A stretch of 64,000 nucleotides of DNA from assembly GCA_947489445.1 (NCBI GenBank), contig CANLDN010000002.1, positions 193,501-257,500 of the forward strand. Reading direction: 5' to 3'. Source of the stretch: an uncultured Paracoccaceae bacterium. GTDB lineage: Bacteria; Pseudomonadota; Alphaproteobacteria; Rhodobacterales; Rhodobacteraceae. The translations under genes and the position numbers were made by a program. The notes under the pieces are model-generated. The model had not been told where the DNA came from. It made no database searches and worked only from the letters and a program-made list of their open reading frames with translations. This document shows positions 45,180 to 54,911 of this stretch, piece by piece (positions within the stretch are counted from its first letter, which is position 1; every line of letters begins with the position of its first letter).

Positions 45180-46235
45180 ATGGGCGCTTCCACCAACGCC
45201 ATCTTGGGAATTGCGTTCCTTGTATTGGCGCTCTTTCTCACCTTTCTGATGTACCACCTCTGGGGCTATCCCTTCGATAAGGAAAAACACAAAAGTTCCG
45301 CGCCACGGTCGTTGATGAACCTGCACCGGCTTTTCGGCTACGTTTTTGTGGGCATCTATGTTGTCTTGATGTGGGATATGGTGCCCCGGCTCTGGTCCTA
45401 CCAAATTGAATTACCTGCCCGCACGGTCATACATCTTACGTTGGGCCTCGCCGTTGGTGCGATCCTGATCATCAAGATCGTGGTGGTGCGCTTCTTCAAA
45501 CATATGGAATCGACACTGGCACCTTTCCTTGGCACGGCACTTTTGCTTTGCACGTTGCTGCTCACCGGATTGGCGCTGCCCTATGCGGCGCGCGAAACCT
45601 ATCTGCGGGCCACGGCCCAGGACGGCGCGAATTTCTCGCAAGATCGGATCGAACGGGTCACCACCTTCCTGCCGCAAATCGGTTTCACCGATGAGGCCGG
45701 TTTGCTGACACTCGCATCATCCGCAGGCTTGGCCGAAGGGCGCGATGTGCTGACCCGCAAATGCACGCAATGTCATGACCTGCGCACCATTCTTGTCAAA
45801 CCCCGCACGCCAGAGGCATGGCACAGCACCGTCACCCGCATGGCCACCCGGGCCACGACGCTCAACCCGATCAGCGAAAGCGAACAATGGAGCGTGACAG
45901 CCTACCTCATCGCGATATCTCCGACGTTGCGAGAGGTCGCCAGCGACAGACGTGCCCTTGGGATCGAAGCCAGCGCCAGCCAGCAAGCCGTCCGTCAATC
46001 CGGCGCGACGGAACTGCAAGACTATGACCCCATTGCGGCCAAAAACCTGTTCGAAGCCAAATGCTCGCAATGCCATTCGCCGACTTTGGTTGAACGTTCC
46101 ACATTCGCCAGCCGGGATGATGTCGTTGCGCTTGTCACGCGTATGGTCAGCAATGGCCTGACCGCGGATGATGCAGAACTTAGCCAGATCATAGCCTATT
46201 TGACAGACAGCTTTGCGGGCACACAAAGCCAGTGA
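45180..46235 (+). CDS. Membrane-anchored dihaem cytochrome c with b561-like N-terminal domain
   Basis: A 351-residue protein in two parts. The first 135 residues hold four hydrophobic helices (for example NAILGIAFLVLALFLTFLMY and LFGYVFVGIYVVLMW) with His at about 26, 49, 85 and 108 that could bind b-type haem. The periplasmic part carries two CxxCH motifs, CTQCHD (Cys195-His199) and CSQCHS (Cys295-His299), within two similar class I cytochrome-like repeats. A transmembrane electron-transfer role is likely; partners are not visible. It begins 229 bp after infB, and the gap holds only the infB terminator. Confidence 0.85.
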   Translation: MGASTNAILGIAFLVLALFLTFLMYHLWGYPFDKEKHKSSAPRSLMNLHRLFGYVFVGIYVVLMWDMVPRLWSYQIELPARTVIHLTLGLAVGAILIIKIVVVRFFKHMESTLAPFLGTALLLCTLLLTGLALPYAARETYLRATAQDGANFSQDRIERVTTFLPQIGFTDEAGLLTLASSAGLAEGRDVLTRKCTQCHDLRTILVKPRTPEAWHSTVTRMATRATTLNPISESEQWSVTAYLIAISPTLREVASDRRALGIEASASQQAVRQSGATELQDYDPIAAKNLFEAKCSQCHSPTLVERSTFASRDDVVALVTRMVSNGLTADDAELSQIIAYLTDSFAGTQSQ

Positions 46236-46316
46236 AGCACTGATGGTGTAAAGGTTAACGCAGCCTTCACATTTGGACCGTTCGCTGCATTAATCCGGCC
46301 CGTGGCTGCCAAGGGG

Positions 46317-46355
46317 TCCGACAAAAGGCCGACGTTTTGCCGACGCATCGCCGAC
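46317..46355. repeat. Four CCGAC repeats at exact 11-bp period
   Basis: TCCGAC at 46317 and GCCGAC at 46328, 46339 and 46350 repeat every 11 bases, about one turn of B-DNA, so all would lie on one face of the helix. They are in the gap between convergent cytochrome and mutT genes. Nothing else recognisable fills 46236-46458. Confidence 0.6.
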
Positions 46356-46458
46356 CGTCCAATTTCCAGAAAAAGCTCACATTCACGTATGATTCGATGA
46401 TTTTGACGGCGCACAGCACAGTACCCCCTGTGCAACACCACCGAACGTTGCGCGCGGC

Positions 46459-46857
46459 CTACAACCAATCCCGCAAAAGCGGGATCAACGGTACATCCGC
46501 CGCTGGCATCGGATAATCACGCAGCTCATTCGGGCGCGCCCATTTCAACGCTTGCCCCTCGCGGGACTGCGGCGCGCCCTCCCATTTGCGGCAGGCAAAT
46601 AGCGGCATGAGCAGATGAAAATCATCATATGAATGACTGGCAAACGTCAGCGGGGCAAGGCACGACGCCCAGGTATCTATCCCCAACTCTTCCTGCAATT
46701 CCCGGATCAGGGCAGCTTCGGGCGTCTCGCCCTGTTCGACCTTGCCTCCCGGAAATTCCCACAGGCCAGCCATGGATTTGCCTACCGGCCTTTGTGCCAA
46801 AAGAACCCGCCCGTCGGGATCGATCAAAGCGACCGCTGAAACCAGCACAACCTTCAA
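46459..46857 (-). CDS. mutT: NUDIX hydrolase MutT
   Basis: MutT-like 8-oxo-dGTP diphosphatase, 132 residues. The Nudix box is GGKVEQGETPEAALIRELQE followed by ELGI, a complete GX5EX7REUXEEXGU. The opening VVLVSAVALIDPDGRVLLAQ and the KSMAGLWEFP segment are typical of MutT. It is the last gene of the leftward ppiC-argJ-mutT run and overlaps argJ by four bases. Confidence 0.92.
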   Translation of the reverse strand: MKVVLVSAVALIDPDGRVLLAQRPVGKSMAGLWEFPGGKVEQGETPEAALIRELQEELGIDTWASCLAPLTFASHSYDDFHLLMPLFACRKWEGAPQSREGQALKWARPNELRDYPMPAADVPLIPLLRDWL

Positions 46858-48068
46858 GACCGATAATCCGCGTTAATGCTGATATATCCGTGGGTTAGGT
46901 CGCAGGTCCAAACGGTACCTACCCCGTCGCCAATACCCATATCCACACCGATGACCAGTTCGGAATTCGTCATGTAATCACTCGCCGCCGCTTCGGAATA
47001 ATCCGGCGCGCGCCAACCGTTTTGGGCCACCGTGATGTCGCCAAAACGAATGCTCAACCGGTCCCGATCCGCCACCGCGCCGGATTTACCGACTGCCATA
47101 ACAACCCGGCCCCAATTCGCATCCTCACCCGCGATGGCGGTTTTGACCAATGGTGAATTAGCGATGGACAAGGCCACTTTGCGCGCATCTGTGTTATCCG
47201 CGGCACCGGTTACATCGATGGTGACAAACTTGCTGGCACCTTCACCATCGCGCACAACCTGGTGTGCCAAATCGCGCATGACATCGTGTAACGCCTCCTC
47301 GAAATCCTGATTTCCTGACACATCGACACCAGATGCACCCGTCGCGGCAGCAATTAACGTGTCAGAGGTCGAGGTATCACTGTCGACCGTAATGCAGTTG
47401 AACGTCTTGTCATTCAGTTTTGAGACAATCGATTGCAGCGTTTCTTGACCAATCAACGCATCGGTAAAAATATAAACCAGCATCGTCGCCATGTCAGGCG
47501 CAATCATGCCGGAACCCTTTGCAATGCCTGCAATTTTTACGAGTTTGCCATCCACCATAATGGTGGCCGTTGCCCCTTTGGGAAACGTGTCGGTGGTCAT
47601 GATTGCCTGCGCTGCATCGCCGATCGCTGTTGACGATTGGTTGGTGTGCAATTCAGCCAGTTTCGCAGTGATCCGGTCATGCGCCAACGGTTCGCCGATT
47701 ACACCGGTGGATGATGTGAAAACCCGTGACAACGGTACATCAGTTTCGGTCGCCACGGCGGTCACCAATGCAGCGACTGCATCCGTACCATTCTTGCCCG
47801 TAAACGCGTTCGCATTACCGGAGTTGACCAGAATGGCGGCAGATCCGTTGGCATCGCCCCCAATCTTTTGCTGGCAATCAAGAACAGGGGCGGCGCGTGT
47901 GGCTGAGCGTGTAAAGACACCGGCTACAGCGGTACCTGGGGCCAAAATGGCCAGCATCACATCATCACGACCAGCATAACGCACGCCCGCCGCAGTGGTT
48001 GCAAATGTTAAGCCGCCGATCTCCGGCATGTCCGGGAACCGATCAGGTGCCAGCGGTGAAACCTGCAT
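46854..48068 (-). CDS. argJ: Bifunctional glutamate N-acetyltransferase / N-acetylglutamate synthase
   Basis: ArgJ, 404 residues, recycles the acetyl group in arginine synthesis and may also acetylate glutamate. The autocleavage site is GMIAPDMATMLVYIFTDA, with the nucleophile Thr at about residue 195, giving alpha and beta chains. VNSGNANAFTGKNG and VFTSSTGVIGEPL are in the alpha chain; GRVVMAVGKSGA is in the beta chain. Three bases separate it from ppiC upstream, and it overlaps mutT downstream. Confidence 0.96.
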   Translation of the reverse strand: MQVSPLAPDRFPDMPEIGGLTFATTAAGVRYAGRDDVMLAILAPGTAVAGVFTRSATRAAPVLDCQQKIGGDANGSAAILVNSGNANAFTGKNGTDAVAALVTAVATETDVPLSRVFTSSTGVIGEPLAHDRITAKLAELHTNQSSTAIGDAAQAIMTTDTFPKGATATIMVDGKLVKIAGIAKGSGMIAPDMATMLVYIFTDALIGQETLQSIVSKLNDKTFNCITVDSDTSTSDTLIAAATGASGVDVSGNQDFEEALHDVMRDLAHQVVRDGEGASKFVTIDVTGAADNTDARKVALSIANSPLVKTAIAGEDANWGRVVMAVGKSGAVADRDRLSIRFGDITVAQNGWRAPDYSEAAASDYMTNSELVIGVDMGIGDGVGTVWTCDLTHGYISINADYRS

Positions 48069-48071
48069 GTT

Positions 48072-48920
48072 TTACTGATCCAACAATTCAACGCTATCGA
48101 GTAAATCAACATCAAACGCGTCGGCCTCCGGCTTAACAACCTCTGCAGCCGCCGACAGCTCCTCCAGCTTCGCTGTTACAGCAGCCTCTTGCAGCTCAGC
48201 GGCGATCTGGCGGCCAACTTGCTCAAGCGTTGGCTGGGGTTGGACTCTGGTTTCGTTCAAGGTGGCAACATGCCAGCCAAACTGGGTTTCAAACGGGTCG
48301 GATACAGCACCGACCTCAAGCGATGTGATTGCATTTTCGAATTCGGGCACCATCGCTCCCGAGCCAAACCACCCAAGGTTACCGCCATTGGGGCCGGTTG
48401 GGCCGGTTGACACATCGCGTGCTACGTCAGCAAAGGCCGCCCCCTCATCGATACGTGCCTTGGCAGCGTTTGCTTCTTCCTCAGTTTCGACCAGAAGATG
48501 AGAGGCATTAAACTCAGGGATTTCTTCAGCGTCGGCAAATCGCTCATCATATGCCGCCTGAATGTCGGCTTCAGTTACAGCTGTTTCCGCGATTTCGGTG
48601 ATCACTTCACCTGCCAGCAGTGTACGGCGCTCGTTTTTCAGGGCAAGTTCGATGCGTGCTGGCACATCTGCATCAAAGGCATCTGCCAGCAATTGCTGCT
48701 GGATCAGCTGGTCTAGGACGCCTTCGAACAACACGCTGTTGGGGAACTGCGCGTATTGCTGAGGCAGCTGCGCACGCGCGATAATCATCTCGCCCAGCGT
48801 GATTTCCGTGTCGCCAACTGTTGCCACAACCGTATCAGCGGTCGCGTCCTGTGCCGCGGCACCGTTGGACAATGAAAGCGCAAGCACTGCCGCACCCAAA
48901 AATGTAACATGTTTCAGCAT
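48072..48920 (-). CDS. Parvulin-type peptidyl-prolyl isomerase, exported
   Basis: A 282-residue periplasmic foldase (PrsA/SurA-like). The signal peptide is MLKHVTFLGAAVLALSLSNG with an AAAQ cleavage site. An N-terminal helical chaperone region (residues 30-130) is followed by the parvulin domain: FNASHLLVETEEEANAAKAR, GPNGGNLGWFGSGAMVPEFE and FGWHVATLNETR. The acidic C-terminus is short. It leads the ppiC-argJ-mutT operon and diverges from secA, an arrangement conserved in relatives; it may help fold proteins exported by SecA. Confidence 0.92.
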   Translation of the reverse strand: MLKHVTFLGAAVLALSLSNGAAAQDATADTVVATVGDTEITLGEMIIARAQLPQQYAQFPNSVLFEGVLDQLIQQQLLADAFDADVPARIELALKNERRTLLAGEVITEIAETAVTEADIQAAYDERFADAEEIPEFNASHLLVETEEEANAAKARIDEGAAFADVARDVSTGPTGPNGGNLGWFGSGAMVPEFENAITSLEVGAVSDPFETQFGWHVATLNETRVQPQPTLEQVGRQIAAELQEAAVTAKLEELSAAAEVVKPEADAFDVDLLDSVELLDQ

Positions 48921-49103
48921 AAAACGATCCCTTGACTGGCCGTGCTGGTGCGCGGCGTTGACACTGCATATCCGGCCCCTTACATCCCATGAATGCCTCG
49001 AGGGGGCAGGCTTTGGCCCTTTGTATGTGGCCTCTGACCGGGCTACAAGCGACCTCCTCTCAAATAGATGTCAGACAGGCGCGCAGGCGCCGCCGGAGAG
49101 AAT

Positions 49104-51806
49104 ATGCTGGGTATCGGAACGATTGCCAAAAAGGTGTTTGGCACACCGAACGATCGCAAAGTGAAATCCAGCCGTCCGCTGGTTGAAAAGATCAACGCGT
49201 TGGAGCCAGAGTTTGAAAAGCTGTCTGACGAAGGCATCATTGAGAAAACTCAGGAACTACGTGATCGGGCCATCAAGGGCGAAAGCCTTGACGCGCTGTT
49301 GCCCGAAGCGTTCGCCAATTGCCGTGAGGCCGCCAAGCGTGCCTTGGGTTTGCGTGCCTTTGATACGCAGCTATTGGGCGGGATTTTCTTGCACCAGGGT
49401 AATATCGCTGAAATGAAGACGGGTGAGGGTAAGACCCTTGTCGCGACCTTCCCCGCCTATCTGAATGCGCTAACCGGCAAGGGCGTACATATCGTCACGG
49501 TGAACGATTACCTCGCCCGTCGCGATGCCGAATGGATGAGCAAGGTTTACGGCGCACTGGGCCTGACAACCGGTGTCGTGGTGCCACAGCAGCCCGAAGA
49601 GGAAAAGCAGCAAGCTTATTCTTGCGATGTGACCTACGCCACCAACAATGAACTCGGGTTTGATTATCTGCGCGATAACATGAAGTCTGAGCTGACCCAG
49701 ATGTATCAGCGTCACCATAATTTCGCGATTGTGGATGAGGTCGACAGTATTTTGATCGATGAGGCGCGAACACCGCTGATCATTTCCGGCCCGGCGCAGG
49801 ACCGCAGTGAAATGTATGCCACAATTGATAAAATTGTGCCCGACATCGCCGAAGAACACTTCACGTTGGATGAAAAAACGCGGCAAGCGACCTTTACCGA
49901 CGAAGGCAACGACTTTCTTGAGGAACGGTTGACGGCAACAGGATTGCTGCCTGAAGGGCAGACACTTTACGATCCTGAAAGCGCAACGCTGGTGCATCAC
50001 GTCAATCAGGCGTTGCGGGCCCACAAACTGTTCACACGTGACAAAGACTACATCGTTCGCGATGGCGAGGTTGTGCTGATCGACGAATTCACAGGTCGCA
50101 TGATGGTGGGCCGTCGCTTGTCCGACGGGTTGCACCAGGCGATTGAGGCCAAGGAAGATGTATCCATCAAACCCGAAAACGTGACATTGGCGTCTGTGAC
50201 GTTCCAAAACTATTTCCGTCTGTATGACAAACTGGGTGGCATGACCGGTACGGCGTTGACCGAAGCCGAAGAATTCCGCGAAATCTATGGGTTGGGCGTC
50301 GTCGAGGTTCCCACAAACCGACCCATCGCGCGGAAAGACGAACATGATCAGGTCTATCGGACGGCCCGTGAAAAATTCGATGGTGTCGTCAAAGAGATCA
50401 AAGAGGCGCATGAAAAGGGTCAGCCAATCCTTGTTGGTACCACCTCTATCGAAAAATCAGAATTTCTGGCGAACCTGTTGAGCAGCGAAGGCATTGAATT
50501 CAATGTTCTTAATGCGCGCCAACACGAGCAGGAAGCCCAGATCATTGCCGATGCCGGTAAGCTGAACGCGGTCACGATTGCCACGAACATGGCTGGACGC
50601 GGGACTGATATTCAGTTGGGTGGGAACGTGGAAATGCGTGTTCTGCAAGCCTTGGCTGAAGATCCCGACGCAGACCCAGAGCAATTGCGCACACAAATCA
50701 GTGCCGAAGTTGCTGATGAAAAGGAAAAGGTAAAGGCAGCTGGCGGTTTGTTCGTACTGGCGACCGAACGGCATGAAAGCCGACGCATTGACAACCAGTT
50801 GCGCGGCCGGTCCGGCCGTCAGGGTGACCCCGGCAGATCCGCGTTCTTCCTGTCGCTGGAAGACGATCTGATGCGAATATTTGGGTCGGAACGGTTGGAT
50901 AAGGTGCTTTCTGGCTTGGGCATGAAAGAAGGCGAAGCGATCGTGCACCCGTGGGTCAACAAATCGCTGGAGCGGGCACAAGCCAAGGTCGAAGGGCGCA
51001 ACTTTGACATTCGTAAACAACTTTTGAAGTTCGACGATGTGATGAACGATCAGCGCAAGGTGATCTTTTCCCAACGCCGCGAGATTATGGAAGCCAAGGA
51101 CCTGTCCGAAATCGTCAAGGATATGCGTGATCAGGTGATTGACGATGTGGTGACGGATTACATGCCGCCGAAAAGCTATGCAGATCAGTGGGATACCGAA
51201 GGGCTGTATGCCGCAGTTATCGAACATCTGGGTATTGATGTGCCAGTCATGGCATGGGCAGAAGAAGAGGGTGTTGATGACGACGACATCCGTGAGCGCC
51301 TTGAAGAGGAAGCCGATAAGTATATGGCCGAAAAGGCCGCGGCGTTTGGCGATGACACAATGCGCAGCGTGGAAAAGCAGCTGCTTCTCCAAACGATTGA
51401 TGCCAAATGGCGCGAGCATCTTTTGACATTGGACCATCTACGGTCTGTCGTTGGTTTCCGCGGTTATGCGCAGCGTGATCCGTTGAATGAATACAAAACT
51501 GAAGGTTTCCAGTTGTTTGAGCGGCTTTTGGACGGGTTACGGACGGATGTTACCCAGAAGCTGTCGCAAATCCGCCCGATGTCGCAAGAAGAACAAGAAC
51601 GCATGATTGCGCAACTACGTGAGCAACAACAGGCTGCCGCTTCTGCTGCCGGTGCCGCATCAACCCTGGATCTTGCCAAGCCGGATCAAGCTAAGGATGG
51701 ATTTGATGAAGCAGATCCGACCAGTTGGGGAAATCCCGGTCGGAATGACAGTTGCCCTTGTGGGTCTGGCAAGAAATTCAAACATTGCCACGGTCGGCTG
51801 GCCTGA
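49104..51806 (+). CDS. secA: Protein translocase ATPase SecA
   Basis: SecA, 900 residues, is the motor of Sec export. Walker A is [20 protein letters not shown], the DEVD box [20 protein letters not shown], then the preprotein cross-linking and IRA regions; helicase motif VI is [15 protein letters not shown]. The C-terminal zinc site [14 protein letters not shown] binds SecB and lipids; SecB is encoded at 7.5 kb. ATG 49104 has GGAGAG upstream; the longer in-frame start would include the ribosome-binding site. Length is usual. Confidence 0.97.
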   Translation: MLGIGTIAKKVFGTPNDRKVKSSRPLVEKINALEPEFEKLSDEGIIEKTQELRDRAIKGESLDALLPEAFANCREAAKRALGLRAFDTQLLGGIFLHQGNIAEMKTGEGKTLVATFPAYLNALTGKGVHIVTVNDYLARRDAEWMSKVYGALGLTTGVVVPQQPEEEKQQAYSCDVTYATNNELGFDYLRDNMKSELTQMYQRHHNFAIVDEVDSILIDEARTPLIISGPAQDRSEMYATIDKIVPDIAEEHFTLDEKTRQATFTDEGNDFLEERLTATGLLPEGQTLYDPESATLVHHVNQALRAHKLFTRDKDYIVRDGEVVLIDEFTGRMMVGRRLSDGLHQAIEAKEDVSIKPENVTLASVTFQNYFRLYDKLGGMTGTALTEAEEFREIYGLGVVEVPTNRPIARKDEHDQVYRTAREKFDGVVKEIKEAHEKGQPILVGTTSIEKSEFLANLLSSEGIEFNVLNARQHEQEAQIIADAGKLNAVTIATNMAGRGTDIQLGGNVEMRVLQALAEDPDADPEQLRTQISAEVADEKEKVKAAGGLFVLATERHESRRIDNQLRGRSGRQGDPGRSAFFLSLEDDLMRIFGSERLDKVLSGLGMKEGEAIVHPWVNKSLERAQAKVEGRNFDIRKQLLKFDDVMNDQRKVIFSQRREIMEAKDLSEIVKDMRDQVIDDVVTDYMPPKSYADQWDTEGLYAAVIEHLGIDVPVMAWAEEEGVDDDDIRERLEEEADKYMAEKAAAFGDDTMRSVEKQLLLQTIDAKWREHLLTLDHLRSVVGFRGYAQRDPLNEYKTEGFQLFERLLDGLRTDVTQKLSQIRPMSQEEQERMIAQLREQQQAAASAAGAASTLDLAKPDQAKDGFDEADPTSWGNPGRNDSCPCGSGKKFKHCHGRLA

Positions 51807-51909
51807 TTGGTGACATAATCGCGTCATGCTAAAACCTTAACGAAGTCCACCTACCGTCACCGTTTTGTGGCATGGTTAATTGTGTAGTGGGTAGGCAAGG
51901 GGGATTCGC

Positions 51910-52902
51910 ATGTCCCGCATGAAATCAGTTGGGACGGCACTGGCAACGTTTTCAATCGCGTTAGGCGTTGGTTTCATCATGCAATATGGCGAAGAGACCA
52001 CATCGCGTGGGGCTGACCAGAACGCAGAGATTGATCGCAGCGTGGTGCGCAGTGTCATGGTCACTACCAACGCGCAGGGTGATTCCGTTTTTGGGGTGCC
52101 GGATGTTGTCACGACGCCCTTGGCTCATATCGAAAATGTCCAAACCGTGGCCGCCGTTGATGAAACCTACAAAGAGATGGCCGTGCCGACGATGGGTACA
52201 ATCCTGGCGGTTCCATTTGACGATTGCCACACAGATGTTTCAGTTCAACCAGATGTCGCCGCAATGGTCGAATTGACGGTGTCGTCACCCTGTTACGGCA
52301 ACGAATACTTTGTGATCCGTCACGAGGAAATGGTGTTTTCTGCGATTACGGATGATGATGGGAACGCGACTGTAAAGGTGCCTGCTTTGTCCGCAGACGC
52401 GATATTTGCCATTTCTTTTCGGAACGTGGAAGAGGGACGCGTTTCCCTGATAGTGCCTGATGTTGGGCTTTATGATCGTGCTGTATTGCAGTGGCAGGGA
52501 CGTCATAACTTGCAGCTACACGCACTGGAATTTGGTGCAAAGATTGGTGACGCAGGACATATCTGGTCGGCATCGACGCATAGTCCCGAACAGGCATATG
52601 CTGGTGAGCGTGGCTTCATGGTGCATCTGGGGACACCGGACGCTGAAATACCCTATCAGGCGGAAGTATACACTTTTCCATCAGGCTTGTTGAACCGTGA
52701 CGGTGCTATCGTGCTCCAAATTGGTGTGACGATTACGGACGACAATTGTGGACGTGAGATTGACGCGACAACAATTCAAACCAATGCAGGTCAGATGCTG
52801 GTTGCGCAAGACCTGAAGGCCAGCATGCCCGGTTGCGGCGCTGTTGGTGATTTTATGATGCTGCGGGATCGCTTCGAAGACGTGACATTGGCGTCGCGTT
52901 AA
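51910..52902 (+). CDS. Exported protein of unknown function downstream of secA
   Basis: A 330-residue protein with an N-terminal signal or anchor ([20 protein letters not shown]). The rest is soluble and beta-rich, with Cys residues in [30 protein letters not shown] and [10 protein letters not shown] that could form disulfides in the periplasm. I recognise no domain. Relatives in this position have sometimes been labelled translocase only because of the neighbour, which the sequence does not support. AAGGGGGATT precedes the ATG. The stop overlaps the convergent radC stop. Confidence 0.75.
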   Translation: MSRMKSVGTALATFSIALGVGFIMQYGEETTSRGADQNAEIDRSVVRSVMVTTNAQGDSVFGVPDVVTTPLAHIENVQTVAAVDETYKEMAVPTMGTILAVPFDDCHTDVSVQPDVAAMVELTVSSPCYGNEYFVIRHEEMVFSAITDDDGNATVKVPALSADAIFAISFRNVEEGRVSLIVPDVGLYDRAVLQWQGRHNLQLHALEFGAKIGDAGHIWSASTHSPEQAYAGERGFMVHLGTPDAEIPYQAEVYTFPSGLLNRDGAIVLQIGVTITDDNCGREIDATTIQTNAGQMLVAQDLKASMPGCGAVGDFMMLRDRFEDVTLASR

Positions 52903-53654
52903 AACAAGCCCTCTGCTCTGAAGCTCAACTCGCATGATTTGCCGATGATCAGGTGATCATGCACGGTGATGTTCAGGGCCTTTGCAGCTTCGTTGATTTT
53001 GTCGGTCATTTGAATATCGGCCTCCGATGGGGTTGGGTCACCTGATGGGTGGTTGTGGACAAGGATGATCGATGCCGCATTCAATTCCAGTGCCCGTTTA
53101 ACAACCTCGCGGGGATAGACGGGTACATGATCAAGTGTTCCTTTGGCCTGCTCTTCATCCGCAATCAGAACATTTTTGGTATCAAGATATAATATTCGAA
53201 ACTGCTCTGTATCCCGGTGCGCCATGACTGTTTGGCAATAGCTTAATAGCGCATCCCAACTCGAAACGACGTGGCGCTGCATGACCTTGGCACGGGCGAG
53301 CCGGTGGGCAGCGGCTTCTACGACTTTCAGTTCAACGATGACCGCGTCGCCAACGCCTTTGCATTCAAGTAACTGCGCGGCGGTTGCGGACAAAACGCGA
53401 TTGAAGTCACCAAATCTGTCAATCAAATCACGTGCGAGGGGTTTGACGTCCTGTCGCGGGATAGCACGAAACAACACGAGCTCTAGCAGTTCATAGTCAG
53501 GGACCGCAGTCGCACCCCCAGCCATGAATCTTTCGCGCAGCCGTTTGCGATGATCACGCATATAGGATGGGGTGCGCCCTTTTGGGAGGGTAGGCACCTC
53601 GATCACATCGTCATGATCGGAAAACAGGGAGCGGGATTCGGCAAACTGGGACAT
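52899..53654 (-). CDS. radC: RadC family JAMM-domain protein
   Basis: A 251-residue RadC protein. An N-terminal helix-hairpin-helix region ([20 protein letters not shown]) precedes the MPN/JAMM metal-binding domain with [12 protein letters not shown] strands and the metal motif [20 protein letters not shown]. Although named for DNA repair, RadC's role is unsettled. Its ATG is 41 bp after the end of dnaJ on the same strand. Confidence 0.93.
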   Translation of the reverse strand: MSQFAESRSLFSDHDDVIEVPTLPKGRTPSYMRDHRKRLRERFMAGGATAVPDYELLELVLFRAIPRQDVKPLARDLIDRFGDFNRVLSATAAQLLECKGVGDAVIVELKVVEAAAHRLARAKVMQRHVVSSWDALLSYCQTVMAHRDTEQFRILYLDTKNVLIADEEQAKGTLDHVPVYPREVVKRALELNAASIILVHNHPSGDPTPSEADIQMTDKINEAAKALNITVHDHLIIGKSCELSFRAEGLF

Positions 53655-53695
53655 AAACCCAGATTGCCGAGATGTTGGTTACTTCGCGGTTAACG

Positions 53696-54835
53696 CTAGC
53701 TTTTCATTGAGTCCCAGAAGTTTTTCACTGACTTAAAGAAGCTCGATCCTTGCGGGTTGTTGTCTTCACTCAGCTTGTCGAACTCTTTGAGGATTTCACG
53801 CTGCCGGGATGTCAGCTTCACCGGTGTTTCGACCGCCAGCTCGATGAACATGTCGCCCGCGCCGCCGCCGCGGAGCGCAGGCATGCCTTTACCGCGCAGC
53901 CGCATCTGCCGACCTGATTGGGATCCTTCCGGCACCTTCACGCGACTACGACCGCCGTCAATTGTCGGCACCTCAATTTCTCCGCCCAATGCGGCAGTCG
54001 CGATAGATACAGGCACACGGCAGAACAAATTTGAGTTTTCACGTTCAAACAGGGCGTGATCATTCACCTCGATAAAGATGTACAAATCGCCAGTCGGGCC
54101 ACCGCGCATGCCCGCCTCGCCTTCACCGGCCAGCCGGATGCGTGTGCCGGTTTCAACACCGGCTGGGATATTAACCGAAAGGGATTTTTCCTTTTCTACC
54201 CGACCCGCGCCATTACACGTACTGCAGGGATTTTTGATCGTCTGGCCAACGCCAGAACATGTCGGACATGTACGTTCAACAGTGAAAAAACCTTGCTGCG
54301 CGCGTACTTTGCCCATACCGGAACATGTGGGGCAGGTCTGTGGCTCGGAACCGTCTTCGGCACCGGTACCATTACATGACCCACAGCCTACAGCCGTTGG
54401 AACGTTGATTGTCTTTTGTAAACCTGCAAACGCATCTTCAAGGTTGATACGCAGATTGTAACGCAGATCATTGCCGCGTTGTGCACCGCCTCGGCGTCCG
54501 CCGCCGCCGCGTCCGCCCATGAAGTCGCCGAAAAGATCGTCAAACACATCTGAAAATGCGCTTGCGAAGTCGCCTTGCTGACCACCGCGTTGGCCACCAC
54601 CCATGCCGTTTTCAAACGCCGCATGACCGTAGCGGTCGTAAGCTGCTTTTTTGTTGTCGTCTTTCAGGACTTCGTAAGCCTCGTTGGCTTCTTTGAATTG
54701 CGCTTCTGCCTGTGGATTGTCGGCGTTGCGGTCCGGGTGCAGTTCTTTGGCCTTCTGACGATAGGCCTTTTTGATTGCAGCTGCATCAGCACCTTTGGCG
54801 ACACCTAGCACATCATAATAGTCACGTTTTGCCAT
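53696..54835 (-). CDS. dnaJ: Chaperone DnaJ
   Basis: DnaJ, 379 residues, stimulates DnaK ATPase. The J domain has [20 protein letters not shown] with HPD. A Gly-rich linker ([25 protein letters not shown]) follows, then four zinc motifs [24 protein letters not shown] and CSTCNGAG, and two C-terminal substrate domains. Type I DnaJ, normal length. It follows dnaK after 76 bp that contain a strong hairpin terminator. Confidence 0.97.
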   Translation of the reverse strand: MAKRDYYDVLGVAKGADAAAIKKAYRQKAKELHPDRNADNPQAEAQFKEANEAYEVLKDDNKKAAYDRYGHAAFENGMGGGQRGGQQGDFASAFSDVFDDLFGDFMGGRGGGGRRGGAQRGNDLRYNLRINLEDAFAGLQKTINVPTAVGCGSCNGTGAEDGSEPQTCPTCSGMGKVRAQQGFFTVERTCPTCSGVGQTIKNPCSTCNGAGRVEKEKSLSVNIPAGVETGTRIRLAGEGEAGMRGGPTGDLYIFIEVNDHALFERENSNLFCRVPVSIATAALGGEIEVPTIDGGRSRVKVPEGSQSGRQMRLRGKGMPALRGGGAGDMFIELAVETPVKLTSRQREILKEFDKLSEDNNPQGSSFFKSVKNFWDSMKS

Positions 54836-54860
54836 GATACATTTCCCCTTTGGGAATGGA

Positions 54861-54889
54861 AAAGACCGACCCGGGCAGTGGGTCGGTCC
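54861..54889 (-). terminator. Hairpin terminator between dnaK and dnaJ
   Basis: GACCGACCC and GGGTCGGTC (54865-54873 and 54881-54889) form a perfect 9-bp stem with a 7-base loop. On the minus strand it is followed by TTTTCC, so it should end part of the dnaK transcript and lower dnaJ relative to dnaK. Confidence 0.75.
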
Positions 54890-54911
54890 GTTTCCTTAAC
54901 GGCGTGCAGCC

